64,000 nt of DNA from Pedobacter changchengzhani (GTDB lineage: Bacteria > Bacteroidota > Bacteroidia > Sphingobacteriales > Sphingobacteriaceae), in the NCBI RefSeq assembly GCF_004354365.1, contig NZ_SJCY01000004.1, positions 62,001 to 126,000 on the forward strand, written 5' to 3'. Under the pieces are notes generated by a model, which saw only the letters and a list, made by a program, of their open reading frames with translations, made no database searches and had not been told where the DNA came from. Of this stretch, positions 32,941 to 41,004 are shown piece by piece (the first letter of the stretch is position 1; the number at the start of each line of letters is the position of its first letter). The position numbers and the translations under genes were made by a program.

Positions 32941-34194
32941 TTACAAAACCCCCTTAGTACTCGGCAAAATCATTTTTTCCGCGTCGCGTTTTAAGGCAAC
33001 TTTAATGGCTTTTGCAAAAGCTTTAAATATTGCTTCAATTTTATGGTGTTCGTTTTCACCTTCGGCTTTAATGTTCAAATTACTTTTTGAGGCATCGCTG
33101 AAAGATTTAAAGAAATGAAAAAACATTTCTGTGGGCATATCGCCCACTTTTTCGCGTTTAAATTCTGCATCCCAAACAATCCAATTTCTACCACCGAAAT
33201 CTATAGCAACTTGTGCCAAGCAATCATCCATCGGAAGGCAAAACCCATAACGCTCAATACCTAATTTATTTCCAATCGCTTTGGCAAAAGCTTCGCCTAA
33301 GGCAATTCCGGTATCTTCAATGGTATGGTGTTCATCAATATGCAAATCGCCTTTGGTAATTACAGTCAAGTCCATACCACCATGACGGGCAATTTGATCC
33401 AACATGTGATCGAAAAAATTTAAACCTGTACTAATGTTGGCTTTGCCTGTTCCATCCAAATCCAGTTCGATTTGAATTTTTGTTTCGTTAGTGTTGCGTT
33501 CGTGCTTAACCGTTCGTGCGCCACCGCGTAAAAAGGTGTAAATGTCTTCCCATTTTTGGGTTTCTAAAGTAATAACATCAGCTAATTCTTCGCGTTTAGC
33601 TAAATTTTCGTTAGCACCCAAAGCATCATTCTGACGTAAGAAAATGCCCTTAGCGCCTAAATTTTTGGCCAAAACAATGTCGTTTAAACGATCGCCAATT
33701 ACGAAAGAGTTTTTTAAATCATAAGCTGCACTGAAATATTTTGTAAGCAAAGCCGTACCTGGTTTGCGAGTTGGGGCATTGTCTTTTGCAAATGTTCTAT
33801 CTATTATCACTTCGCTAAAGTGAACGCCTTCTCCTTCAAAAGTTTCCAACATAAAATTATGGATTGGCCAGAAATTTTCTTCAGGATTTGATGGTGTACC
33901 TAAACCATCCTGATTGGTAACCATAACCAATTCGTAATCCAATTCTTTTGCAATTTTTGAAAGGTAGTATAGCGAGCGTGGGTAGAATTTTAATTTTGAA
34001 AAACTATCTACCTGTTCATCATCGGGTTCAATATTTAAAGTGCCATCTCGGTCGATGAATAAGACCCTCCGGCCCCCTGAAGGAGGAGTTAACCCTAAAT
34101 CCCTGCCTGACCGGCTGGCTGGCCCTAAAGGGGACTTTTCCTTTCCAACGGTCTTTTCCAGGTTTTCTATTATGTCTTTTTTATTCTGCTCCAT
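32941..34194 (-). CDS. hisB: HisB: bifunctional histidinol-phosphatase / IGP dehydratase, with a repeat-derived leader
   Basis: Steps 6 and 8 of histidine synthesis. The HAD phosphatase half starts at [11 protein letters not shown] (catalytic DxD) with VTNQDGLG and [15 protein letters not shown]. The dehydratase half has [17 protein letters not shown] and [16 protein letters not shown] with the His-rich manganese sites. About 42 extra residues precede the phosphatase ([20 protein letters not shown], then [20 protein letters not shown]). Most of the second half of that leader is translated repeat, and the ordinary Met before Arg-Val-Leu is missing. The enzyme domains look intact. Confidence 0.94.
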   Translation of the reverse strand: MEQNKKDIIENLEKTVGKEKSPLGPASRSGRDLGLTPPSGGRRVLFIDRDGTLNIEPDDEQVDSFSKLKFYPRSLYYLSKIAKELDYELVMVTNQDGLGTPSNPEENFWPIHNFMLETFEGEGVHFSEVIIDRTFAKDNAPTRKPGTALLTKYFSAAYDLKNSFVIGDRLNDIVLAKNLGAKGIFLRQNDALGANENLAKREELADVITLETQKWEDIYTFLRGGARTVKHERNTNETKIQIELDLDGTGKANISTGLNFFDHMLDQIARHGGMDLTVITKGDLHIDEHHTIEDTGIALGEAFAKAIGNKLGIERYGFCLPMDDCLAQVAIDFGGRNWIVWDAEFKREKVGDMPTEMFFHFFKSFSDASKSNLNIKAEGENEHHKIEAIFKAFAKAIKVALKRDAEKMILPSTKGVL

Positions 34195-34240
34195 ATTAAA
34201 ACTATAGGTTTAAGCCCCCTTTAGGGGGTTTGGGGGTTTA
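34064..34240 (-). mobile_element. C/G-rich arm-spacer-arm element between hisC and hisB, with a nested palindrome
   Basis: Left arm, coding strand, AACCCCCAAACCCCCTAAAG near 34240-34213 contains the hisC stop codon. The right side (34135-34064) holds AGTCCCCTTTAGGG, an inserted palindrome CCAGCCAGCCGGTCAGGCAG, then TTAGGGTTAACTCCTCCTTC leading in frame into hisB. The inner palindrome resembles the one nested in the repeat at 17618-17637. Confidence 0.7.
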
Positions 34241-35267
34241 GTGCCCTTAACAATTTCTCATTCTCTTCTTCTGTACCAACGGTTATTCTCAAGCAACCTT
34301 CGCATAACGTTACTTTAGAACGATCACGAACAATTATCCCTTCTTCAACCAAATTGGTGTAAATTTTAGATGGATCATTCACCTCAACCAAAATAAAATT
34401 GGCATCAGATGGATAAACTTTTGTAACGATATTTAAGTCGTTTAATGCTATTGAAAGTCGATCGCGTTCTGCAACAGATGCTTTAATCCACGCGTTTACT
34501 TGGTCGATATTTTTTAAAGCTTCAAAAGCTAAATCTTGCGTAGCCTGATTAATGTTGTAAGGTGGTTTAATTTTGTTTAATACATCAATTACCTTTTGCG
34601 AGGAGAAAGCCATACCCAAACGTAAAGCTGCTAAACCCCAAGCTTTAGAAAAAGTTTGTAAAACCACCAAGTTTGCATATTCTGTAAGCTCCTGAATAAA
34701 GGTTTTTTGTTGCGCATAGTTTATATATGCTTCATCAACAACTACAATGCCGTTAAAATTAGCCAAAATAGTTTCTATGTCTGTTCGGTTTATCGAGTTC
34801 CCGGTTGGATTATTTGGCGAACAAATAAAAATTAATTTAGTGTTTTTATCAATCGTTTCGGCAATTTTTTCCATATCCAACTGGAAGTTTGGAAGCAACG
34901 GAACTTTACGAATTTCAACATCGTTTATGTTCGCCGAAACCTCGTACATACCATAAGTAGGAGGCAGTACAATAACATTGTCTTTACCGGGGTTACAAAA
35001 CGCACGAAACATCAAATCGATCGCTTCATCGCTTCCGTTGCCTAAAAAAGTATTCTCAATTGGCACACCTTTAATTTTGCTAATCGCATCTTTCAAATCT
35101 AACTGCAAAGGATCTGGATAGCGGTTGTAATTTACGGGTAATGGTGAGCCATAGCTATTTTCATTTGCATCCAAAAAAATTGATGCCTGTCCTTTAAACT
35201 CATCTCTAGCGGTAGAGTAGGGCTTAAGGTTTTTTATATTTTCTCTTACTAAATCGTTAATATCCAT
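34221..35267 (-). CDS. hisC: HisC: histidinol-phosphate aminotransferase
   Basis: PLP-dependent step 7. The ATG at 35267 gives MDINDLVRENIKNLKPYSTA, the usual beginning; the frame stays open upstream only through a low-complexity spacer. PLP-site features: LGNGSDEAIDLMFRAF, CSPNNPTGN, VVDEAYINYA, and the Schiff-base Lys in TFSKAWGLAALRLGMA. The C-terminus ends ALNPQTP, where the last residues and the TAA come from a C/G-rich repeat. It lies between hisD and hisB in the operon. Confidence 0.95.
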   Translation of the reverse strand: MDINDLVRENIKNLKPYSTARDEFKGQASIFLDANENSYGSPLPVNYNRYPDPLQLDLKDAISKIKGVPIENTFLGNGSDEAIDLMFRAFCNPGKDNVIVLPPTYGMYEVSANINDVEIRKVPLLPNFQLDMEKIAETIDKNTKLIFICSPNNPTGNSINRTDIETILANFNGIVVVDEAYINYAQQKTFIQELTEYANLVVLQTFSKAWGLAALRLGMAFSSQKVIDVLNKIKPPYNINQATQDLAFEALKNIDQVNAWIKASVAERDRLSIALNDLNIVTKVYPSDANFILVEVNDPSKIYTNLVEEGIIVRDRSKVTLCEGCLRITVGTEEENEKLLRALNPQTP

Positions 35268-35355
35268 TTTTTTTTGAGATATGAGATATGAGATATGAGA
35301 TATGAGATAGGAGACTGAGATACGTTTTAGTTTCTCAAATCTCATATCTAACTTC
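35268..35355. repeat. Heptamer-phased spacer upstream of hisC
   Basis: TGAGATA is repeated about five times near 35275-35310 on the plus strand, then AATCTCATATC appears in the opposite sense, so the spacer can also fold back on itself. The array ends 6 bp from the hisC ATG. Confidence 0.8.
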
Positions 35356-36639
35356 TCACATCTTTTTTAATCTAATCGTAATTGCATTCTTATGCGCATG
35401 TAAACCTTCTGCTTCGGCAAGTACTTCTACCGTTTCGCCTATGTTTTTTAAGCCAGTGGCTGATAAATGCTGAAAGGTTATTTTTTTAAGAAAAGCATCG
35501 GTTGATACGCCTGAATATGCTTTTGCAAATCCACTTGTCGGCAATGTATGGTTCGTGCCTGAGGCATAATCGCCAACACTTTCGGGCGTTAAATTTCCTA
35601 AAAATACCGAGCCAGCATTGTAAATTTGCGGAATGAGTTGCTCAAAATTTTCGGTCGCCAAGATTAAGTGTTCGGGTGCATATTCGTTAGAAAAATCCAT
35701 GGCCGCATTTAAATTATCAACTAGAATTGCGTAAGAATTTTCAATCGCTTTTTTCGCAATATCCTTACGGGATAAATCATTTAGTTGTATTTCAATCTCC
35801 TTAAGTGTTTCGTTAATAACGCTTTGCGAGGTTGAAACCAAAACTGCCTGACTATCTACTCCGTGTTCGGCTTGGGCCAATAAATCGGAAGCCACAAAAG
35901 CTGGAACAGCAGTTTCATCGGCTATAACCAGCACTTCTGATGGTCCTGCAGGCATGTCGATAGCTACTTTATTTTGCACCATTGTTTTTGCAGTGGTTAC
36001 ATAACGATTACCGGGGCCAAAAATTTTGTAAACTTGAGGTACCGTTTCCGTTCCGAATGCCATAGCTGCCACAGCTTGCGCACCACCAATAAGATAAATC
36101 TTTTGCACACCTAAAAGTACCGCACAATATGCCAAGTAGCAATTCGTTTTGCCATCACTTTGTGGTGGCGAGCATACTACAATTTCTTTACAACCAGCAA
36201 TAATTGCAGGTGTGGCAAGCATTAAAAAAGTACTTGGTAAAACCGCTGTACCACCGGGAATGTAAAGGCCAACTTTTTCTATCGCTCTATGTTCTCGCCA
36301 GCAAATTACGCCTGGCATTGTTTCTACTTTATCTTCAGTTTTAAGTTGAGATTGATGAAAGGTTTTAATGTTTTTATAAGCCGTATCAATTGCTTTTTTG
36401 GCATCTGCGGGAATAGTAGAAGCAATCGCTTTTAGTTCTTCGGCACCTAAAAACAAGTTATGCAAATCAACCTTATCAAAGTCTTTAGCGTATTTAAAAA
36501 TGGCTTTATCACCTTGTGCTTTCACTGTGTTAATAATTTCAGCAACCCGTTCTGCAACTAATTTATCATCCTCAATTTGCCTCGAACACAGTTCTTCAAT
36601 TTTCGATTTAGATAAATCATTATAATTGTAGATTTTCAC
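35356..36639 (-). CDS. hisD: HisD: histidinol dehydrogenase
   Basis: Last two steps of histidine synthesis, NAD-dependent oxidation of histidinol. Hallmarks are GLYIPGGTAVLPSTFLMLATPA, the substrate- and NAD-site GPGNRYVTTAK, IDMPAGPSEVLVIAD, the zinc/catalytic stretch DLLAQAEHGVDSQAVLV, EYAPEHL, and SVGDYASGTNHTLPT. At 427 residues it is complete. It starts with GTG at 36639, 21 bp after hisG. Confidence 0.96.
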   Translation of the reverse strand: MKIYNYNDLSKSKIEELCSRQIEDDKLVAERVAEIINTVKAQGDKAIFKYAKDFDKVDLHNLFLGAEELKAIASTIPADAKKAIDTAYKNIKTFHQSQLKTEDKVETMPGVICWREHRAIEKVGLYIPGGTAVLPSTFLMLATPAIIAGCKEIVVCSPPQSDGKTNCYLAYCAVLLGVQKIYLIGGAQAVAAMAFGTETVPQVYKIFGPGNRYVTTAKTMVQNKVAIDMPAGPSEVLVIADETAVPAFVASDLLAQAEHGVDSQAVLVSTSQSVINETLKEIEIQLNDLSRKDIAKKAIENSYAILVDNLNAAMDFSNEYAPEHLILATENFEQLIPQIYNAGSVFLGNLTPESVGDYASGTNHTLPTSGFAKAYSGVSTDAFLKKITFQHLSATGLKNIGETVEVLAEAEGLHAHKNAITIRLKKM

Positions 36640-36660
36640 TGTTATAGTTTTTAAATATGA

Positions 36661-37512
36661 TTAAGTAATTATTTTCTCGATTGGCATTACTAAAATACCC
36701 TCAGCGCCGGCTGCTTTTAAGCTGTTAATCTTATCCCAAAAATCAGCTTCGGCAATAACAGAGTGTACGGCAACCCAATTCGGTTCGAAAAGTGGCACAA
36801 CCGTCGGACTTTTAACGCCCGGTAACAAATCCACAACTTTTTGCAGGTTATCTTTCGATACATTTAACACCACATATTTATTCGATTTTGCACTCAATAC
36901 CGAACGGATTCTCTGCAATAATTCGGCTACTTCAGGATTGTCAAGAATAGATTTGTTTCCGATTAAAACTGCTTCTGATGACATTACATCTGCAAAAGGC
37001 ATTAATCCATTGCTCTTTAATGTTGCTCCTGTAGAAACGATATCGAAAATAGCATCACTTAAACCCAAGCCCGGACCAATTTCTACCGAACCGGAAATGG
37101 TTCTGATGGCAGCATCTATACCTTTTTCTTTTAAAAATTTTTCGAGAATAACAGGATAAGAAGTGGCTATTGCTTTGCCGTTAAGTTCTTCGAGGTTTTG
37201 GATTTTACTGGTTGCCTGAACTGCAATTTTTAAAGTGCATTTTCCAAACCCCAGTTTTTGTAGATAATTGACCTCAGCTTTTGCCTCAACAATTACGTTT
37301 TCCCCAACAATGCCCAAATCGGCAATGCCATCCTGAACATATTCGGGAATATCATCATCACGAAGAAAAAGAATTTCTAGTGGGAAATTTGCAACAGTAG
37401 CAATTAATGAGCTTTTATAGTTTTCGAAAGAAAGACCACAATTTTTTAGTATTTCTACAGATTTTTCGTTTAACCTACCCGATTTTTGGATAGCGATTTT
37501 AAGTGTTTTCAA
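36661..37512 (-). CDS. hisG: HisG: ATP phosphoribosyltransferase (long form)
   Basis: First and feedback-controlled step. KIAIQKSGRLNEKSVEIL opens the protein, DLGIVGENVIVEA and the PRPP-binding region SGSVEIGPGLGLSDAIFDIVSTGATLKSNGL follow, and a C-terminal ACT-like regulatory domain (residues about 210-283) marks the long, HisZ-independent form inhibited by histidine. The start codon is TTG at 37512; no ATG or GTG lies near. It is the first structural gene of the operon, behind a His-rich leader. Confidence 0.95.
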   Translation of the reverse strand: MKTLKIAIQKSGRLNEKSVEILKNCGLSFENYKSSLIATVANFPLEILFLRDDDIPEYVQDGIADLGIVGENVIVEAKAEVNYLQKLGFGKCTLKIAVQATSKIQNLEELNGKAIATSYPVILEKFLKEKGIDAAIRTISGSVEIGPGLGLSDAIFDIVSTGATLKSNGLMPFADVMSSEAVLIGNKSILDNPEVAELLQRIRSVLSAKSNKYVVLNVSKDNLQKVVDLLPGVKSPTVVPLFEPNWVAVHSVIAEADFWDKINSLKAAGAEGILVMPIEKIIT

Positions 37513-37551
37513 AGTATTGAATATAGAATGAACAAGAAATAAATATTACGG

Positions 37552-37573
37552 AAAAAAGTTTTGAGTACAAAAC
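37552..37573 (-). terminator. Possible attenuator hairpin upstream of hisG
   Basis: On the minus strand GTTTTG-TACT-CAAAAC is followed by six T. The stem is short (6 bp, A/T-rich), so the terminator is weak. It lies between the leader ORF and hisG, where an attenuator is expected. Confidence 0.5.
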
Positions 37574-37580
37574 AAACATA

Positions 37581-37637
37581 TCATATCGCCTTTTGGCGAT
37601 GGTGTAAATGTAAGTGATGGTTCAAAAATAAATCCAT
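37581..37637 (-). CDS. his operon leader peptide (MDLFLNHHLHLHHRQKAI)
   Basis: An 18-codon ORF 69 bp upstream of hisG with five His codons within seven residues (HHLHLHH). This is the hallmark of transcription attenuation by ribosome stalling on histidinyl-tRNA shortage. The codons just after the His run form a tight hairpin ATCGCC-AAAA-GGCGAT (37600-37585), and a second small hairpin with a T-run follows. A promoter matching the phylum consensus lies about 42 bp upstream. The chance of such a His cluster at this place is small. The competing antiterminator fold is not obvious by eye. Confidence 0.72.
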   Translation of the reverse strand: MDLFLNHHLHLHHRQKAI

Positions 37638-37678
37638 TTTTTTTATGCTTGTATCAATACTAATGCCGAACAGCTCGG

Positions 37679-37707
37679 CAAATATAAAGATACAAACCGT
37701 AAAACAA
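37679..37707 (-). promoter_or_regulatory. Promoter of the his operon
   Basis: On the minus strand TTG (37707-37705), 18 bp, then TATATTTG (37686-37679), a good fit to the Bacteroidota consensus. The expected start of transcription is near 37672, about 35 bp before the leader peptide ATG. A small hairpin GCCGA-GCTGT-TCGGC overlaps its downstream edge. Confidence 0.72.
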
Positions 37708-37779
37708 AAAATAATGGCACTTAATTTGTCATTAATCTGTTTTTAAATAATTGTTGTTATTCGAATTAAAATTACCGTA

Positions 37780-39345
37780 TTGAAAAATTTTTACTTGCTT
37801 CTCGCTTTCTCTTCAATAATATGCTTGTCATCGTGTGGATGGTTCAAAAAACCGCCAGAAATAGGTAAAGTTTTGGCAGATTACAGCAAAAATAAAATTT
37901 ACAACGATTTTGATAGTGTAGCGTACGATAGCGTTTTTGTCAAAACAATGGCTACTTTGGCAGAAGATTTTATCAATCCAAATACAATTAAAAGTTTTTA
38001 TTCGGCTAATAGTAATCAGCCAGAATTGGTGACCAAGTTTTTTGTTGACAATAGTTTAGACTCTTTAGCCAACTACTTACAGAACAGTACGGAACATGGG
38101 TTTAATCCAAAACTTTTTAAAACTGACGAAATTAAATCCTTAATTACGCAGCTTCGCGAAAATAAATTTAAAAAGGTAGACCAAAGTTATCCCATTATTG
38201 CAAAACTGGAGCTTTTATCGGCAAATGCATATTTAAATTATTCAAACTATTTAAAATATGGGCTGATTAATCCACGCAATCTTTTCTCTAGGTATTACAT
38301 TAAGGTAAAGCGCCCTGATAGTTTGGGCATGATTAAACTGTTGGGTGGAAAGAATTTGATTGACAGTTTACATGCTTTTCAGCCAAAATCGGATCAATAT
38401 AAAGCTTTACAAACTGCTTATTTAAGTGCAGATAACGAATCGGAAAAACACATTCTGCTGTTAAATATGGAACGTTTGAGATGGAAAATGCCGGCCACAG
38501 GAACCTATTTTGTGCAGGTGAATATTCCCGATTTTAGATTAACATGGTTTGATAAAAAGGATACCGTAATAAGTATGAAGGTTTGTGTTGGAGGCAAGCG
38601 CGAAGCGGATTATGAAAGTAAATTTAAAGTTTTTGCTAAATCGGGAAATTTAGATGATAAGCCAAAAAACCACGAAACGCCATTGCTTTTTAGTAAAATT
38701 AATTCTATTCAGGCAAACCCTGTTTGGAATATTCCGGTTAGTATTGCACAAAGCGAAATTTATTGGATGGCAAGAAAAGATCCATATTATCTATCAAACA
38801 GTAATATAAATGTGTATTACAAAGACAAATTGATCGGCGAACCCGATACAATTAATTGGAGCAAATACTCCAGAGATAAATTGCCATTTAAATTTAAGCA
38901 AGGTTCGGGAGGTGGAAATGCTTTGGGCAAGTTTAAATTTATATTCGATAACAGTTCGAGCATTTATCTACACGATACCAATAATAAAAATGGTTTTAAT
39001 TTAGCAAATAGAGCCATTAGCCATGGATGTGTGCGCATAGAAAAACCTTTAGAATTTGCAGAAAAGTTGGTGAATGATACTTATGCTTATGATAAACTTA
39101 GGGCCGAAGTAGATTTGCCTCCAATAGATAGCACCCACGTAAAATGGTATAAAAAACGATTGGCTGCAAAGGCCGATACCTTAAAAGCATTTCAGTTAAA
39201 ACCTACATGGTTTGGGCCAAAAAAGGCTGTTCCTTTGTTAATAACCTACATTACGGCTTGGGCGCAGAATGGCAAAATAGAATATCGTCCTGATATTTAC
39301 GGCATGGACGAAATATTGTGGTCGGCCATTAAGAAATTTAGATAA
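37780..39345 (+). CDS. L,D-transpeptidase (YcbB-like) lipoprotein
   Basis: Cross-links or modifies peptidoglycan through a cysteine transpeptidase. A lipoprotein signal (MKNFYLLLAFSSIICLSSCG) is followed by a large helical scaffold domain, as in E. coli LdtD, and the YkuD catalytic domain. The active site HGCVRIEKP has His415 and Cys417. The upstream His is in YLHDTNNKNGFN. The start codon appears to be TTG at 37780. It is divergent from the his operon. Anchored in a membrane facing the periplasm. Confidence 0.9.
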   Translation: MKNFYLLLAFSSIICLSSCGWFKKPPEIGKVLADYSKNKIYNDFDSVAYDSVFVKTMATLAEDFINPNTIKSFYSANSNQPELVTKFFVDNSLDSLANYLQNSTEHGFNPKLFKTDEIKSLITQLRENKFKKVDQSYPIIAKLELLSANAYLNYSNYLKYGLINPRNLFSRYYIKVKRPDSLGMIKLLGGKNLIDSLHAFQPKSDQYKALQTAYLSADNESEKHILLLNMERLRWKMPATGTYFVQVNIPDFRLTWFDKKDTVISMKVCVGGKREADYESKFKVFAKSGNLDDKPKNHETPLLFSKINSIQANPVWNIPVSIAQSEIYWMARKDPYYLSNSNINVYYKDKLIGEPDTINWSKYSRDKLPFKFKQGSGGGNALGKFKFIFDNSSSIYLHDTNNKNGFNLANRAISHGCVRIEKPLEFAEKLVNDTYAYDKLRAEVDLPPIDSTHVKWYKKRLAAKADTLKAFQLKPTWFGPKKAVPLLITYITAWAQNGKIEYRPDIYGMDEILWSAIKKFR

Positions 39346-39370
39346 TCGAAAACTGCGTAATCTTTTTAAC

Positions 39371-39391
39371 TTTGTGTTGTTTTTACACAAA
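39371..39391 (+). promoter_or_regulatory. Operator 1 of the NrtR-like regulator (autoregulation)
   Basis: A 21-bp inverted repeat TTTGTGT-N7-ACACAAA, ending 5 bp before the ATG of the regulator gene. It overlaps a TAACTTTG -7 element (39367-39374). The same TTTGYGT-N7-ACRCAAA pattern occurs twice more before prs. Confidence 0.8.
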
Positions 39392-39396
39392 TTGAA

Positions 39397-40092
39397 ATGG
39401 AGATTAAGCAACAAATTAGGTTAGCAGTAGATGCAATTGTTTTTGGGTACGAAAAAAATACACTTTATGTTTTGGCCGTACAGCAAAAGTATGGCGTATT
39501 TAAAGATTTTTGGGTATTGCCCGGTGGTTTTATAAAAGACGACGAACCTTTAATTACAGCGGTAAAACGCGAGCTTTTGGAAGAAGCCGGTATCAGTGTT
39601 AACTATTTGGAACAACTCAATACCTATGGCGACGATGTTCATCGAGATTCCAGAGGTAGGGTAGTTTCTGTTGCTTATTTTGCCTTAGTTAATCCTCAAA
39701 ATTTTGTTTTAAAAGCAGATACTGATGCTAAAGATGCAAAGTGGTTTCCGATTGATAAACTTCCAAAATTAGGCTACGATCATAAGGAAATGGTCGATCT
39801 GGCTCATCAGCGATTAAAGGGCAAATTAACTTATCAACCCATTGGCTTTGATTTATTGGATGACGAATTTTTGTTCTCCGACTTAGAAAATTTATACTGT
39901 TCTATATTGGAACAAGATATCGACAGAAGAAATTTTAGAAAAAAGATTTTGAGTTTTGGTATTGTTAAAGAAACAGAAAAATTGGTAAAAATGCGCGCTA
40001 GTGGTCGACCAGGTAAACTTTTTAAGTTTGATAAGGACAAATACGATTCACTTTTAGGTGAAAATTTTCAATTCGAAATTAAGTTTGCGTAA
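39397..40092 (+). CDS. nrtR: NrtR-like regulator: Nudix domain plus winged helix
   Basis: A 231-residue protein. The N-terminal Nudix domain keeps a full box (GGFIKDDEPLITAVKRELLEEAG) between strands DAIVFGYEKNTLYVLAVQQK and VAYFALVNP. The C-terminal part (FLFSDLENLYCSILEQDIDRRNFRKKILSFGIV ... ASGRPGKLFKFD) is the winged helix typical of NrtR regulators. NrtR proteins sense ADP-ribose or NAD precursors and repress NAD genes. It heads an operon of PRPP, ADP-ribose and nicotinamide genes and has a palindromic site over its own promoter. Retained Nudix residues suggest it may still hydrolyse ligand. Confidence 0.88.
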   Translation: MEIKQQIRLAVDAIVFGYEKNTLYVLAVQQKYGVFKDFWVLPGGFIKDDEPLITAVKRELLEEAGISVNYLEQLNTYGDDVHRDSRGRVVSVAYFALVNPQNFVLKADTDAKDAKWFPIDKLPKLGYDHKEMVDLAHQRLKGKLTYQPIGFDLLDDEFLFSDLENLYCSILEQDIDRRNFRKKILSFGIVKETEKLVKMRASGRPGKLFKFDKDKYDSLLGENFQFEIKFA

Positions 40093-40104
40093 AAAAAACG
40101 CAAA
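40084..40104 (+). promoter_or_regulatory. Operator 2, perfect palindrome TTTGCGT-N7-ACGCAAA
   Basis: It spans the last codons of the regulator gene and the start of the gap before prs. The arms match perfectly. Its centre is 53 bp (about five helical turns) from that of operator 3. Confidence 0.8.
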
Positions 40105-40132
40105 TAATTCTTCGACTTATCAAAAGTCTTTT

Positions 40133-40160
40133 TATATTTGTGTAATTAATACGCAAATAT
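40133..40160 (+). promoter_or_regulatory. Operator 3 over the prs promoter
   Basis: TTTGTGT-N7-ACGCAAA at 40137-40157, within a wider palindrome whose outer bases are ATATTTG and CAAATAT (40134-40160). The -7 element TATATTTG (40133-40140) lies inside it and the prs ATG follows at once, so bound repressor would block RNA polymerase. Confidence 0.8.
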
Positions 40161-40994
40161 ATGTTAAACTTAAGCAAAAATTTTAGTCCGCTAGGCGAAG
40201 AAAATTTAGTTCCTTTTCAAACTTTCACATTTGCCGGAGGTGAACCTCACATTAAAATTTCGAATAATTTTGATGCTACGAAACCAGTCACCATTACACA
40301 ACGCATAAATTCATTTAACGATTTAGGTTTTATTTGCCTCGCTGTTGATGCTTTACGCAGGATGGATGTTGAAGAAATTCACTTATTTATTCCATATTTT
40401 CCTGCAGCTAGGCAAGATCGGGTTATGGTTGTTGGCGAACCTTTATCGGTAAAAGTTTATGCCGATATGCTAAACGCTTTAAACTTCGAAAGTGTAACTA
40501 TTTTCGATCCACATTCTGAAGTTGCGCCCGCTCTACTAAATAACTGTAAGGTAGTTTCCAATAATTTGTTTATAAAAAAGGTTATCGAATTAATAGGTTC
40601 TGATGTGAAATTGATCTCGCCTGATGGCGGTGCTTTAAAGAAAATTTATAAAGTTTCTGAGTTTTTAGGTGGTGTAGAAGTGGTAGAATGTTCAAAAAGT
40701 AGAAATGTTAAAACAGGAAAACTATCGGGCTTTAAAGTTTATGCTGATGATTTGAACGGTGCAGATTGTTTGATTGTTGATGACATTTGCGATGGTGGAG
40801 GCACATTTATCGGTTTAGCAGAAGAGCTTAAAAATAAAAATGCAGGCAAGCTCTATTTAGCCATTAGTCACGGTATTTTTAGCAAAGGTTTTAATGAATT
40901 AGGCAAATGTTTTGAGCGAATTTTTACCACAGATAGTATTAGGGAAATTGAAGAGGAGAAAGTAACGCAAATTAAATTGTCGGATGTTTTATAA
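40161..40994 (+). CDS. prs: Ribose-phosphate pyrophosphokinase (PRPP synthetase), short form
   Basis: Makes PRPP from ribose 5-phosphate and ATP. Conserved blocks: FAGGEPHIKI, FIPYFPAARQDRVM, TIFDPHSEVAPALL, SPDGGALKKIY, and the PRPP loop CLIVDDICDGGGTFIGLA. At 277 residues it is shorter than housekeeping Prs (about 310), resembling the NAD-cluster and phage versions found beside nadV. It has its own operators and starts the second transcription unit of the NAD cluster. PRPP would be the co-substrate of the nicotinamide phosphoribosyltransferase downstream. Confidence 0.92.
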   Translation: MLNLSKNFSPLGEENLVPFQTFTFAGGEPHIKISNNFDATKPVTITQRINSFNDLGFICLAVDALRRMDVEEIHLFIPYFPAARQDRVMVVGEPLSVKVYADMLNALNFESVTIFDPHSEVAPALLNNCKVVSNNLFIKKVIELIGSDVKLISPDGGALKKIYKVSEFLGGVEVVECSKSRNVKTGKLSGFKVYADDLNGADCLIVDDICDGGGTFIGLAEELKNKNAGKLYLAISHGIFSKGFNELGKCFERIFTTDSIREIEEEKVTQIKLSDVL

Positions 40995-41004
40995 AAACTA
41001 AAAA

